From: Hyphomicrobium sp. MC1
GTDB lineage: Bacteria; Pseudomonadota; Alphaproteobacteria; Rhizobiales; Hyphomicrobiaceae
DNA: 64,000 nt
Direction: 5' to 3'
Assembly (NCBI RefSeq): GCF_000253295.1
Contig: NC_015717.1
Location: 1,488,001 to 1,552,000 of the forward strand
The notes beneath the pieces are model-generated. The model worked only from the letters and a program-made list of their open reading frames with translations. It was not told the origin of the DNA and made no database searches. The position numbers were made by a program, and so were the translations under genes. Of this stretch, positions 43,104 to 51,931 are shown in pieces (within the stretch, counting starts at the first letter, position 1; each line of letters opens with the position of its first letter).

Positions 43104-43567
43104 AAGACAAGAGAAAGCCAGTCAAATCCAAGGCCGCCGATGTCAGCAACGCACTGAAGCTCAAGAAGGCGACGGCGAAAGCGCGGGAAATCGGCGATAC
43201 CATTTTTGTCAACGACTTCGTCGTCGATTGCAATGTCGGCGTCTATGCCGAAGAGCAGGGCGTGACTCAGAAGGTGCGGTTCACCGTTGAAGCGCGGCTG
43301 GCACCGGACGTGTTCAGCCTCGATGACGAGATGGCCGAGGTGCCGTCCTATGCCGACATCATCGACATGATCGTCGACTTGGCGCGCGGCGGGCATATCA
43401 ATCTCGTCGAGACGTTCGCCGAACGGATTGCGTCGCGGGTGCTTGTCGATCCACGCATCGCTGCCGTGCGCGTTGCGCTTGAGAAGCTGGAGCGTGGACC
43501 CCGGCGCGGCGTTGAAATCATTCGTCCGGCAACGCGTGCTGCTGCGCGCGAGTTTGGCCGTGGCTGA
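43100..43567 (+). CDS. Dihydroneopterin aldolase-like protein (FolB family)
   Basis: This 155-residue FolB/FolX-fold protein has a basic N-terminal extension (KDKRKPVKSKAADVSNALKL) followed by GDTIFVNDFVVDCNVGVYAE, VRFTVEARLAPDVFSLDDEM, SYADIIDMIVDLARGGHINL and VETFAERIASRVL. In this context it probably forms the pterin intermediate for H4MPT rather than folate alone. It overlaps mfnB by four bases. Confidence 0.85.
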   Translation: MKDKRKPVKSKAADVSNALKLKKATAKAREIGDTIFVNDFVVDCNVGVYAEEQGVTQKVRFTVEARLAPDVFSLDDEMAEVPSYADIIDMIVDLARGGHINLVETFAERIASRVLVDPRIAAVRVALEKLERGPRRGVEIIRPATRAAAREFGRG

Positions 43568-43577
43568 GCGCCATGCG

Positions 43578-44174
43578 ATGAGCGTTCGGCCGCTCGTCAT
43601 CAAGATCGGCGGCAGCCTAGCCGAGACGGGGCGTCTGGCACCCGTGCTCGCGATGATCGGTGGCGCGCGCATTCCTGTCGTGATCGTGCCGGGCGGCGGT
43701 CCCTTTGCCGATGCGGTTCGCCATCTGCAAGCGGAAATGCGGTTCGACGATGCTGTCGCGCATCGTCTCGCCATGCTGGCGATGGAGCAGATGGCGGAAT
43801 GCATCGTGGGGCTGCAGCCCGGCATGACGGTTGCGCGATCGCTGGACGACATTTCCGAAGCGGTGATGGATGGACAAATTCCGGTCTGGGCGCCGCTGCA
43901 GATGATCGGCAGCGATAAGACGATACCCGAGAGTTGGGATGTTACGTCAGATGCGCTTGCTGCGCGGCTGGCGGAATTGCTTGAGGCGCGCCTCGTGCTT
44001 TTGAAATCGGTCGGTGCGAGGGATATTTCATCAGCAAAGGACCTGACGCGCGAGGGGATCGTCGATCCGGTCTTTCCGGAAATTGTTGCGCGCGCCGATC
44101 TCGGCTGGTCTATCTTCGGGCCAAACGACGACGCCGCGCTGGCGGCACTTCTGACTGGTGAAGGAAACACCTGA
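43578..44174 (+). CDS. mfnE: Amino acid kinase family protein, MfnE-like
   Basis: This 198-residue protein of the amino acid kinase fold starts with VIKIGGSLAETGRLAPVLAM and has IPVVIVPGGGPFADAVRHLQ. It continues with MLAMEQMAECIVGLQPGM and DVTSDALAARLAELLEARLV. Archaeal MfnE phosphorylates aminomethylfuran phosphate in methanofuran synthesis, and the place beside mfnB makes that the likely role. A GTG at 43560, overlapping the FolB-like stop, is an alternative start. The stop overlaps the next start by one base. Confidence 0.82.
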   Translation: MSVRPLVIKIGGSLAETGRLAPVLAMIGGARIPVVIVPGGGPFADAVRHLQAEMRFDDAVAHRLAMLAMEQMAECIVGLQPGMTVARSLDDISEAVMDGQIPVWAPLQMIGSDKTIPESWDVTSDALAARLAELLEARLVLLKSVGARDISSAKDLTREGIVDPVFPEIVARADLGWSIFGPNDDAALAALLTGEGNT

Positions 44175-44755
44175 TGCCTCGGATCGTCGAAACGATCGTT
44201 ACGACGTTTAACGCCAACGGCGAAGCGCATATCGCGCCGCTCGGTTTGATCGACGATGGCGAGCATTGGGTGATTGCGCCGTTTCGACCATCAACGACGC
44301 TTGAAAACCTGCGCATCAATCCGTTCGCGGCTGCGAGCCACACGGACGATGTGCGCGTGTTTGCGGGTGCCGTTACAGGGCGCAAGATCTGGCCGCTCCT
44401 GCCGACCCGAACGATCAAAGGCGAGCGGCTTGCAGATTGCGTTTCGCATTGGGAGTTGAACGTCGAGAAGGTCGTTGAGGACGAGCAGCGTCCGCGCTTT
44501 CTGTGCACGATCGTCGACGAAGAGATGCATAAGGCGTGGGAAGGCTTCAATCGTGCGCAGGCTGCCGTTCTCGAATTGGCTGTGCTGACGACGCGTCTTC
44601 ACATGCTGCCGCCGGAAAAGGTGGAGAGCGAGTTGAAGTATCTCGAGATTGCGGTTTCGAAAACGGCAGGCCCTCGCGAAGACGAAGCCTGGGAATGGCT
44701 GATGGAGAAGGTTTCGGCGTGGCGGCAAGCGCGTTTCGATCAGAAAACGCCATGA
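44174..44755 (+). CDS. DUF447 family protein of the H4MPT/methylofuran cluster
   Basis: This 193-residue protein matches the DUF447 flavin-reductase-like split-barrel family shared by methanogens and methylotrophs: IVETIVTTFNANGEAHIAPL, VIAPFRPSTTLENLRINPFA, VSHWELNVEKVVEDEQRPRF, FNRAQAAVLELAVLTTRLHM. Its biochemical role is unknown. Both borders overlap neighbours (G of ATG/ATGA), so it is in the same operon as mfnB and mfnE. Confidence 0.83.
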   Translation: MPRIVETIVTTFNANGEAHIAPLGLIDDGEHWVIAPFRPSTTLENLRINPFAAASHTDDVRVFAGAVTGRKIWPLLPTRTIKGERLADCVSHWELNVEKVVEDEQRPRFLCTIVDEEMHKAWEGFNRAQAAVLELAVLTTRLHMLPPEKVESELKYLEIAVSKTAGPREDEAWEWLMEKVSAWRQARFDQKTP

Positions 44756-45933
44756 CTTCTGCAACAGATGTGAAGGGCGAATTTATCTCGGCGCTCGCGG
44801 CGGCTGCCGATGACGGTTCGTTCGCCAAGCTGGCGCTGGGAAAGTTTCGCGGCGAAGGGGACACGCGTAAGGCGGTCGCGACGCTCGTTCTCATAAAGGA
44901 TAAGCCGCATCTGAAGCTCGTCACCAGCTATCCGCGCAAGGATGAAACGAAGACACTCACCATCGACGAAGGCGTCGAATTCATCGCGGATCTGATCGGT
45001 GCGGATTATATGAGTGCGACGCTGTTTACGAACGTGCGGGATGTTCGTCTCGACTACAGCCGCAAAGGTGTGCCGCACCTCAGCACCGGCAAGCCGACGA
45101 TGACGTCATCGGCGCCGCAAGCCCATGACCGGCAGAAAGCTTATCTCGTTCCGGCAAATCGGCCCTATCTCAAAGGGCTGGAGGTTGCCGATCGCGATGG
45201 CCGCATTAAGCCGACGATGCAGGGTAAATATCGCCAAATTTGCCGCTTCATCGAAATTGCAGCGGATCTCATTCCGGAATGCGCGTTCGAAAAATCAACG
45301 CCAATTACCGTTGTCGATATTGGCGCAGGCAAGGGCTATCTAACATTCGCGTTTTACGACTATGTCACGACGATCTTGCAGCGCTCATGCCGATTGACGG
45401 GCGTCGAGCTGCGCAGCGATCTCGTGACGCTATGCAATAACCTTGCGCGCGATCTTCATTTCGATGGATTGAAATTCGTCGCAGAGGAAGCAGCGCAGGC
45501 CGAATCGCCGGTGGTCGATATCGTGATCGCGCTGCATGCCTGCGATACCGCAACAGACGATGCTATGGCATTCGGGATCCATTCGGGAGCGCGGCTTATC
45601 CTTTCCGCGCCCTGCTGCCAGCATGAAATTGCACCGCAAATCAAAGATACCGGCGAGGGATTGAAAGGGCTGATCAAATATCCGCTTTTAAAACAGCGCC
45701 AAGCTGATCTCGTGACCGATGCGGCGCGGGCGTTGCTGCTTGAAGCCTCGGGCTACAAGGTCCGGTTGATTGAATTTGTTTCGACCGAACACACCTCAAA
45801 GAATATTCTGATCGCGGCTGTCAAGTCGGCAACCGTTGATCGTTCTGCTGCACTTCAGCAATTCCGGGCATTGCAGAATACAATCGGCTTCTCGGCACAT
45901 CATCTCGCATCACAACTCAAGGATGCCGAATAG
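44752..45933 (+). CDS. Class I SAM-dependent methyltransferase
   Basis: This 393-residue protein has an N-terminal domain of about 150 residues of unknown type (KFRGEGDTRKAVATLVLIKD, TLFTNVRDVRLDYSRKGVPH). A Rossmann methyltransferase domain follows with motif I TVVDIGAGKGYLTFAFYDYV (about residues 185-204), DIVIALHACDTATDDAMAFG and LSAPCCQHEIAPQ. The APCC stretch recalls the methyltransferase group of RRNAD1/METTL25 type. The substrate is unknown. It is the last gene of the operon that starts at 39334 or at mfnB. Confidence 0.82.
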   Translation: MTSATDVKGEFISALAAAADDGSFAKLALGKFRGEGDTRKAVATLVLIKDKPHLKLVTSYPRKDETKTLTIDEGVEFIADLIGADYMSATLFTNVRDVRLDYSRKGVPHLSTGKPTMTSSAPQAHDRQKAYLVPANRPYLKGLEVADRDGRIKPTMQGKYRQICRFIEIAADLIPECAFEKSTPITVVDIGAGKGYLTFAFYDYVTTILQRSCRLTGVELRSDLVTLCNNLARDLHFDGLKFVAEEAAQAESPVVDIVIALHACDTATDDAMAFGIHSGARLILSAPCCQHEIAPQIKDTGEGLKGLIKYPLLKQRQADLVTDAARALLLEASGYKVRLIEFVSTEHTSKNILIAAVKSATVDRSAALQQFRALQNTIGFSAHHLASQLKDAE

Positions 45934-46072
45934 GCCGTATTGGACTTTTTGGCCTCGCCTCATTTGTTGCTCACTGACATGGAAAGCATGTAAAGGGAAC
46001 TGAACCGGATTAGCTGTGTTTGTTTCCGGTCACCCCCCAGAATGAGCAATACCCAAGAGAAGGCAGAATTCG

Positions 46073-46360
46073 ATGATTGAAGTTTCCCGTATCGTGCGCC
46101 TCGCGTGTGCCGCGACCGCCATTGCGCTGGCCACGGCTGTGCCCGCGAGCGCTGGCCACCGTCATGTGGTCCAAGATGATCCGGCTATCGTCGCTGACAG
46201 ACTGCATCACATGGGCTTCGTCGAGTGGCGCAAGCTCCGTTGGGACAACGACGGTTACTGGAAGATCGACGATGCCCGTCGCGAGAACGGCCATGTCTAT
46301 GATCTGATCCTCGAGTCCGGCTCGTTCGATCTCGTTCGTCTGAAGCGCGAACGCGGCTGA
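46073..46360 (+). CDS. Small exported PepSY-like protein
   Basis: This 95-residue periplasmic protein has a signal peptide (IVRLACAATAIALATAVPASA). The mature part is VADRLHHMGFVEWRKLRWDN, DGYWKIDDARRENGHVYDLI, a PepSY-type pattern. A strong terminator follows. A role is not known; such proteins are common in methylotroph genomes. Confidence 0.72.
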   Translation: MIEVSRIVRLACAATAIALATAVPASAGHRHVVQDDPAIVADRLHHMGFVEWRKLRWDNDGYWKIDDARRENGHVYDLILESGSFDLVRLKRERG

Positions 46361-46382
46361 GCCTCGTCGGCTTTTTGAGAAT

Positions 46383-46416
46383 TCGGCCGCGGCGGTGACG
46401 CTGCGGCCGATTTTTT
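46383..46416 (+). terminator. Rho-independent terminator
   Basis: The stem TCGGCCGC (46383-46390)/GCGGCCGA (46403-46410), directly followed by six T, ends the PepSY-like gene. It touches the 3' end of the convergent mfnF-like gene. Confidence 0.88.
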
Positions 46417-47428
46417 ATGCACCGAGCAGGAGCGCGACCGCGACAGCCGGTGCGCAGCGGGTCGCCCAGGGCTTCTGATCGCCGTCAGATGATTCGATCA
46501 GATCGCCGAAAAATTCGGAGGGGAGGCCGAGGCGCATGGCGATTTGCTTTGCGGCCGAAGCGCCTATCCCTGCGGCGATCACGCTTTCGACCGTGCTCCC
46601 AGGTCGCGACAGAACTTGCAGCACACCGTCGTGCATCGACCTCAGCTGCTGCTCTTCGATGTAAGCGGCCGAGACCTGCCACGTCGAAAGATGGCGGATG
46701 TCCGCGTCGCGTCCAAAACCGCGCGCGAAGCGTTCCAGGCTTTCCTTCTGCGTCTTGCCGCGGCCATCGGCTGTTGCGTGCTGATCGACATCGTCAGGCA
46801 GCGTGCCGAGGATGCGGCGCACGTCCGCCATGCTGGCGAAGGCGTCGCGGGCGAGGCTTTGCCATTGTCCGGCGAGTGGCGCACGTGTCGAGACCGACGG
46901 CACAGCCGTCCGCGTGAAGCCCGTGTAGACGAGTTCGCCGGTTTGCATGCGCTCGGCATCGCTGAGGCCGAGAGGGCGATCGCAGGCGATGATGTCTGTC
47001 GTCGTCGAGCCCATGTCGATCAGGAGCGATCGCGGGCGCAGGCGCGAGACAAGGGCCGCTGTCGCGAGAAAATTCGCGGAGGCGACGGACAAAGGATCAC
47101 CGGCGGCGACGTTGGGCGCGGCGAGCCCTTTCAATCCCATATAGATTCGAAGTTCGCCCTGTAGTCTTTCGCGCAGATGGTTGAGAATCGCGAGAACACC
47201 AGACTCGCGGCTTTCGAAAATCTCGGTTAGCTCCGCCGTCATCGTGATGGCGAAGGCATCGGCGCCGCCTATCAGTGGTGCGGCTTCGCGAATGGCTTTA
47301 TCCAATTGATCGAGGCCCTGCCAAAGCGGGCAGGCGATCTGGCGGACAGCAACAAGGCGCGTGCCTTCGACGCGTGCGACCTTCAAGTGCGCGCCGCCGA
47401 CGTCGAGACCGATGGTTACCTTGCTCAT
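46415..47428 (-). CDS. mfnF: Hydantoinase/oxoprolinase family protein, MfnF-like, H4MPT-linked C1 pathway
   Basis: This 337-residue protein has an ASKHA-type fold: TIGLDVGGAHLKVARVEGTR at the start, LLIDMGSTTTDIIACDRPLG (about residues 133-152), TGELVYTGFTRTAVPSVS and ESVIAAGIGASAAKQIAMRL. It matches the family annotated as H4MPT-linked C1 transfer pathway protein. The archaeal member MfnF joins the furan and tyramine parts of methanofuran. It is divergent from the HisA-like gene, with their starts 59 bases apart. Confidence 0.85.
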   Translation of the reverse strand: MSKVTIGLDVGGAHLKVARVEGTRLVAVRQIACPLWQGLDQLDKAIREAAPLIGGADAFAITMTAELTEIFESRESGVLAILNHLRERLQGELRIYMGLKGLAAPNVAAGDPLSVASANFLATAALVSRLRPRSLLIDMGSTTTDIIACDRPLGLSDAERMQTGELVYTGFTRTAVPSVSTRAPLAGQWQSLARDAFASMADVRRILGTLPDDVDQHATADGRGKTQKESLERFARGFGRDADIRHLSTWQVSAAYIEEQQLRSMHDGVLQVLSRPGSTVESVIAAGIGASAAKQIAMRLGLPSEFFGDLIESSDGDQKPWATRCAPAVAVALLLGA

Positions 47429-47487
47429 TTGGGCCTTCGCTTCCTTATCTCAAGCCGTGATACACTCGCCGGGTGAGGAGGCAAGCG

Positions 47488-48195
47488 GTGGACGTAATTC
47501 CGGTTATTGATGTCGCGCGTGGGCAGGTCGTTCGCGCGGTGAAGGGCGTGCGATCTGCATATCGGCCGATTGAAACCCCGCTTGCGCCGTCGTCCGAACC
47601 CGGAGACATCGCGCGAGGTTTGGCGCGCCTCTTTCCCTTCAGAAAGCTCTACCTGGCGGACCTCGACGGCATCGAAGGGCGTGGCCGCAATACGCATATC
47701 GTGCCTGTGCTCAGTCAGGCATTGCCGCGTGCGGAAATCTGGATCGACGCCGGGACGGGCTCACGCAGCGCGGCGCGCGCGGTTCTGGCGGCTCCTGTCG
47801 CGACGCTCGTCGTTGGAACGGAGAGCATCGAAACGGTGCGCGGCTGGGAGGATATCGTCGCGGAAGCGCCGTTGCGCACGGTTCTCTCGCTCGATTTCCG
47901 CAATGGCGAATTCATGGGGCCGGAAGCGATGCTCAACGATGCTTCGCTGTGGCCGTCGCGCGTGATCGCCATGACGCTCGACCGCGTCGGCGCCAACGAA
48001 GGCCCCGATCTCAATCGGCTGCACAATATCGTGACGCGGGCCAAGGGACGGCGTGTCTATGCGGCGGGCGGTGTTCGCGACCGCGGCGATCTCGATGAGA
48101 TTCGAAAAATCGGCGTTTCGGGAGCGTTGATCGCTTCCGCACTGCATTCCGGAAAGATTTCGGCCGACGACCTCAAGGAGATCGCCGGCCGATGA
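47488..48195 (+). CDS. HisA/HisF-like TIM barrel protein of the H4MPT cluster
   Basis: This 235-residue barrel resembles ProFAR isomerase but belongs to the HisA-related group found with H4MPT genes: VIPVIDVARGQVVRAVKGVR, YLADLDGIEGRGRNTHIVPV, TLVVGTESIETVRG, GRRVYAAGGVRDRGDLDEIR and GVSGALIASALHSGKIS. The GTG at 47488 has GAGGAGG 6 bases upstream and was preferred to a GTG at 47473 inside that site. The reaction is unknown, though sugar-phosphate chemistry for the cofactors is likely. Confidence 0.83.
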   Translation: MDVIPVIDVARGQVVRAVKGVRSAYRPIETPLAPSSEPGDIARGLARLFPFRKLYLADLDGIEGRGRNTHIVPVLSQALPRAEIWIDAGTGSRSAARAVLAAPVATLVVGTESIETVRGWEDIVAEAPLRTVLSLDFRNGEFMGPEAMLNDASLWPSRVIAMTLDRVGANEGPDLNRLHNIVTRAKGRRVYAAGGVRDRGDLDEIRKIGVSGALIASALHSGKISADDLKEIAGR

Positions 48196-48320
48196 ATGTC
48201 CGGTTTCAGTGAATTGGCAGGAGCCACTCCAGCCGAAAACAAATCCCAGTTGCGGCCAAGGTTTGTTTTCGAAGTTAACCGCTGTAACGGCCCGAGAGCA
48301 GTCTACCCAATCGCTGCAGC

Positions 48321-48360
48321 AGACCCCCCTTCATGGGAGGGGCAGTCTCATTTTTGTTTT
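48321..48360 (+). terminator. Rho-independent terminator after the HisA-like gene
   Basis: An imperfect hairpin (AGAC-CCCC at one side, GGGG-CA-GTCT at the other, 48321-48348) is followed by a T-rich tail at 48351-48360. It lies between the convergent HisA-like gene and fae. Confidence 0.65.
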
Positions 48361-48385
48361 CTACCTGCTGAGGACGGTTTCCGCT

Positions 48386-48898
48386 TCAAGCCTTCGCACC
48401 GAACGGATGCTGGACCGAGTTACGCTGAGCGGTCGCTTCGGCAGCCGTCGGCTTGCCAGCAACAGCGCGCGCGATCGATTCCTTAACGGCGCGATAGTTG
48501 TAGTCCTGGATCTTCGCGTCGTCGGCAGCTTCCCAGTGGATGAACACGCCAACGGCGATGTAGAGATCATCAGCTTCAGCAGCCGGGATCACGCCTTCAG
48601 CAACCGAGTCCTGAACGGCCTTAGCAACGCCGTACTGAGCCGGTCCGAACATCTGAACGGCCTGACGGGCGTCCTTGATCGTGACCTTGTTGTAAAGGAT
48701 CGTGTTCGGCTTGCAGGGGAGGTTCGGCGCAATGACGGCGAGAAGAGTCGTGAAGCCGTCCTTGTTGTTCGTCAGGGCGTTGCAGAACGCCGTCTCAGCA
48801 GCCGAACCGCGCGGTCCGATGATGAGGTCGATGTGAGCGACTTCGTTGCCGTCGCCGACGAGCGACTCGCCGACCATGACTTTGTTGATTTTGGCCAT
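48386..48898 (-). CDS. fae: Formaldehyde-activating enzyme Fae
   Basis: This 170-residue enzyme condenses formaldehyde with H4MPT, the entry of the H4MPT pathway in the cytoplasm. The sequence is almost that of Methylorubrum Fae: EVAHIDLIIGPRGSAAETAF, with the conserved catalytic histidine, then LLAVIAPNLPCKPNTILYNK, AVQMFGPAQYGVAKAVQD and GVFIHWEAADDAKIQDYNY. The ATG at 48898 was chosen for GGGAGGAA 9 bases upstream. It stands 236 bases downstream of the CitG-like gene and so probably has its own strong promoter. Confidence 0.97.
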   Translation of the reverse strand: MAKINKVMVGESLVGDGNEVAHIDLIIGPRGSAAETAFCNALTNNKDGFTTLLAVIAPNLPCKPNTILYNKVTIKDARQAVQMFGPAQYGVAKAVQDSVAEGVIPAAEADDLYIAVGVFIHWEAADDAKIQDYNYRAVKESIARAVAGKPTAAEATAQRNSVQHPFGAKA

Positions 48899-49134
48899 CA
48901 GGGGGGTTCCTCCCACGAATGAAACGATATGGATATGAGCAACAACGCTCCCCCGTCAGAAGTCGGGACTTCGCTGTACTGCTCTGGCGATGAATATCCA
49001 CGCGCTTAGCGCCCAGGTTGTCATGAGTACCAGCCTCGGCGCGTTGGATCGGCCCGCGGAGTGCGCGGACACGGCGCCTGTATTGCCCTAGGTCACCGGG
49101 AGAGACAAGCCCTTAAGTTGGGGCCAATCGCCGT

Positions 49135-49998
49135 TCAGGTGCGTTTCCGCTCGATCAGCGCGTCGGCAAAAAGGGTCGTGACCACAAAATCGGCAGTGGT
49201 GCCGGGATTGAGGCCCTCATGTTTCAATTTTGCGTCGAATTCCTGAAGCGCCGGTAGCGATTTCGCAGTTGCAGCAGGTGACCACTGCGGCCTTAACACG
49301 CGTGCTTCGTTTTGCACCTTCGCGGCAATTTCGGCACCGAATTTGCGTGCAATATGCGTATCGGGAAATTCGGCAAGCAGCGCCATATGCAACGTCGTTA
49401 CCGCTAAAGTCGCATCGCGACCAGATACCGCTTTGGCATCGCGAAATACCGGCAACGCAAAATCGAAAACATCTGCGTACACGCTAATGTAGGCGTTTGC
49501 GATGCGGTCACGTTCGGCTGCGAGCTCCATGGCGCCGAGCAACGTCAAATGCTGCGGTTGCGAATGGACGTCGCCCTGTTCGACCTTGCCCATGCCGGCC
49601 GGATTGGCGACGCGGATGGCGGCGAATGCATCTTCGGCGTCCTGCTCATCGAGCGACATTAGAATCATGCCAAGGCGACGGCGCAGGCCGACATCGAAGG
49701 TAGTCTCGCTCGCAGCTTTCGCGAGAGGTGCGCAAAGCAGCACGATGCCGAGGTTGGTGTTGATGCCCGTTGCAGCGACGCTTGCCTCCGTCGCGCGAAG
49801 GATGCGTTTGCCGACGCTCAATTGCGGGTCTGCGATCGGCCCTGCCGCAGCGTTTGCGGCCTGTTCGAAATGCAAAACCTCCATGCCGTGACCGGCGGAG
49901 TAGCGATGGACGTTGCCCGGCTTCAGCGCTTCGAGTTCAGCGTTGCACGCGTATAAAAACGCGGCGCTGATTTCGGCAGCGGTTCGGGCGGCTTTCAT
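49135..49998 (-). CDS. Triphosphoribosyl-dephospho-CoA synthase family protein (CitG-like) of the H4MPT cluster
   Basis: This 287-residue protein of the CitG/MdcB family has LEALKPGNVHRYSAGHGMEV (about residues 20-39), TEASVAATGINTNLGIVLLC, VNPAGMGKVEQGDV-like NPAGMGKVEQGD and HIARKFGAEIAAKVQNEARV. In methylotrophs this family is encoded with mch and mtdB and is needed for the H4MPT pathway. It probably transfers a phosphoribosyl group in cofactor synthesis; that is inference. The start overlaps the RimK-like stop. Confidence 0.87.
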   Translation of the reverse strand: MKAARTAAEISAAFLYACNAELEALKPGNVHRYSAGHGMEVLHFEQAANAAAGPIADPQLSVGKRILRATEASVAATGINTNLGIVLLCAPLAKAASETTFDVGLRRRLGMILMSLDEQDAEDAFAAIRVANPAGMGKVEQGDVHSQPQHLTLLGAMELAAERDRIANAYISVYADVFDFALPVFRDAKAVSGRDATLAVTTLHMALLAEFPDTHIARKFGAEIAAKVQNEARVLRPQWSPAATAKSLPALQEFDAKLKHEGLNPGTTADFVVTTLFADALIERKRT

Positions 49999-50969
49999 GA
50001 GACTGCTGCGACGGCAGGCACGTGCAATGCCGCGCGATGCGCAACGACTGTTTTCAGAAAGTCCTCGGCGATGGCCCAGGCGATATTAACGTCAGCGACG
50101 CCTTGAAGGCCACGCCATGCCGGATTTGAATTTACTTCGAGAACCTGCAATTCGCCCGATGCCGAGCGAATAAGATCTATTCCGGCGTAGTCAGCATCGA
50201 CTGCGCGCATGGCGGCCATCGAGATGCGAGCCATCTCGTCGTCAGGCTGGTGGACCCGCGCCTTGCCGCCCTGATGGATATTCGTGACCCACGTCGTGCC
50301 CCGACGCGTCATGGCGGCGACGACGCGATGGCGGGTCGCGAGCACGCGCCAGTCTTCGTAGAAGCCATCCTTCGGCGGGACGTAATCCTGCATGTAGTAC
50401 ATCTGATCGACTGTCTCGGGGGACGGCAATTCGCTTTGCTGCGCGATCATGCCGATGCCTTTGCCCTGACTGCCGAACAGCGGTTTCAGGACAAGCGGAC
50501 GGTCGAGACCCTCGGTATATTCGAGGGCATGGGGAAGCGTTTCGCAAACGCGCGTGCGTGGCGTCGGAATGCCGTTCTTGTGCAGAAGAAACGTCGTTTG
50601 CGATTTGTCGACACAACGCTCGATCGCGCGCGCGTCGTTCCAGACGCGAACGCCGCTTTCGCGCAGCGCATGCAGAAGGCCTAAGCGAAATGTGATCTGC
50701 TCAAGCGTTCCGGCTGAAATCGAGCGGACGAACACGCCGTCAGGCAAGCGGCCCTGAAAGCCCGGAATGTCGATGCCGCTTTCAAGGCCAGTATCGAATG
50801 CGCAGTGGGGAAGCGATGAAACGGTGACGCGCGCGCCCATCGCTTCGAGCGAACGGACGATGCGGCGCGCATGCCATTCGCCTCGCCCCTCTTCGATCAG
50901 AAGGGCGAGGTGAAGTCCGTCCCCTAGGCCTGGCAGAGTGTCAGGCTGTTTCTCAGCGGAAGCTCGCAT
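49995..50969 (-). CDS. RimK-like ATP-grasp ligase of the H4MPT cluster
   Basis: This 324-residue ATP-grasp ligase has the RimK pattern: LALLIEEGRGEWHARRIVRS, RCVDKSQTTFLLHKNGIPTP, LVLKPLFGSQGKGIGMI (ATP lysine and Gly loop, about residues 162-178), WVTNIHQGGKARVHQPDDEM and LQVLEVNSNPAWRGLQGV (metal ligands). It probably adds glutamate to a pterin or furan cofactor, like archaeal MptN. The ATG at 50969 has GGGAG upstream and overlaps mch by 17 bases. Confidence 0.87.
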   Translation of the reverse strand: MRASAEKQPDTLPGLGDGLHLALLIEEGRGEWHARRIVRSLEAMGARVTVSSLPHCAFDTGLESGIDIPGFQGRLPDGVFVRSISAGTLEQITFRLGLLHALRESGVRVWNDARAIERCVDKSQTTFLLHKNGIPTPRTRVCETLPHALEYTEGLDRPLVLKPLFGSQGKGIGMIAQQSELPSPETVDQMYYMQDYVPPKDGFYEDWRVLATRHRVVAAMTRRGTTWVTNIHQGGKARVHQPDDEMARISMAAMRAVDADYAGIDLIRSASGELQVLEVNSNPAWRGLQGVADVNIAWAIAEDFLKTVVAHRAALHVPAVAAVS

Positions 50970-51912
50970 CGACGACTCCCGGCGCCAGTTCGCCAGCACG
51001 GAAGGTATTGCCTGTTTCGACGTTCGACACCATCACCTGCGCGGGTGAGAACAGCATCGGGTCGATCTTGTAGAAGTCGCCTTTGACGTCGGCGAAGATT
51101 TCAGCGAACGGCTTGCCGTACGCTTCGCTGTTGCTCGCGGGGAGGCTTTCGGCGAGACGCTTCGCGTCGCTGTCCGGGCCTTTCACAAAGAGATGAATGC
51201 GGCCGCCATAGATGATGGCGTCGTTCGTGCGACCCATCGCCTTGACGAAATCGGGGATGGGTGGCGCGATCGGTGTGGTGCCCATGCCGTCGAGAATGTT
51301 CTCAAGCGGAAAATGCAGAGCGTGGGCTTTGTGGATCGCGACTTCGAGAACGCGCGAGGCGATCTGGACGATGCCTGCGAAGCTCCACGTCGTTGCGTAG
51401 ATGATCGTCAGTCGCGTCGGGTTGATGCCGCAGTTCTCGGAGATCTTTTTGATCGCAGCCGCGGGCGGTGCCTTGTCGCCCTCGATGACGAGCGTCGTCT
51501 CAGGATTGCGGTCGGCGTAGCCCAGTTCCTTGAACAACTCTTCGACGCGCGAGACGGCGCGGGCAGGGCCGGAGCCGAGCGCGAAGAAGCCGCTCGCCTC
51601 ATCCGAGATCGACCAGCCGGCATATTGGCTGCCCAGGCAGGCGATAACCGGATCATTCGACGTCACGACGACGCCGAGGGGCCAGTTCGCAAGCCCGGAC
51701 GATTGCGTGATCGCCACCTGACCCAGGCCGCCCATGCAGACTTCGCCGAGGCGACGGCCGGCTTCGAGACCGCCGACGACTTTGGCGCCCATATCGATCA
51801 GGCGTTCGCCTTCGCTGCCCGTGCTCACGTCGATGCGAAGGGCATCGGCGTCATTCACGATGCTCTCTACGAGCTTGGCGGCGCGTGCCGAGACGCTGGG
51901 CTGCTTAACCAT
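50953..51912 (-). CDS. mch: Methenyltetrahydromethanopterin cyclohydrolase
   Basis: This 319-residue enzyme interconverts methenyl-H4MPT and formyl-H4MPT. Recognised stretches are GGLEAGRRLGEVCMGGLGQV, GVVVTSNDPVIACLGSQYAG, FFALGSGPARAVSRVEELF and INPTRLTIIYATTWSFAGIV. It is located between two ATP-grasp genes on the minus strand, as in other methylotroph clusters. Confidence 0.96.
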   Translation of the reverse strand: MVKQPSVSARAAKLVESIVNDADALRIDVSTGSEGERLIDMGAKVVGGLEAGRRLGEVCMGGLGQVAITQSSGLANWPLGVVVTSNDPVIACLGSQYAGWSISDEASGFFALGSGPARAVSRVEELFKELGYADRNPETTLVIEGDKAPPAAAIKKISENCGINPTRLTIIYATTWSFAGIVQIASRVLEVAIHKAHALHFPLENILDGMGTTPIAPPIPDFVKAMGRTNDAIIYGGRIHLFVKGPDSDAKRLAESLPASNSEAYGKPFAEIFADVKGDFYKIDPMLFSPAQVMVSNVETGNTFRAGELAPGVVDASFR

Positions 51913-51931
51913 CTTTGAAACTCCCGTCAGG

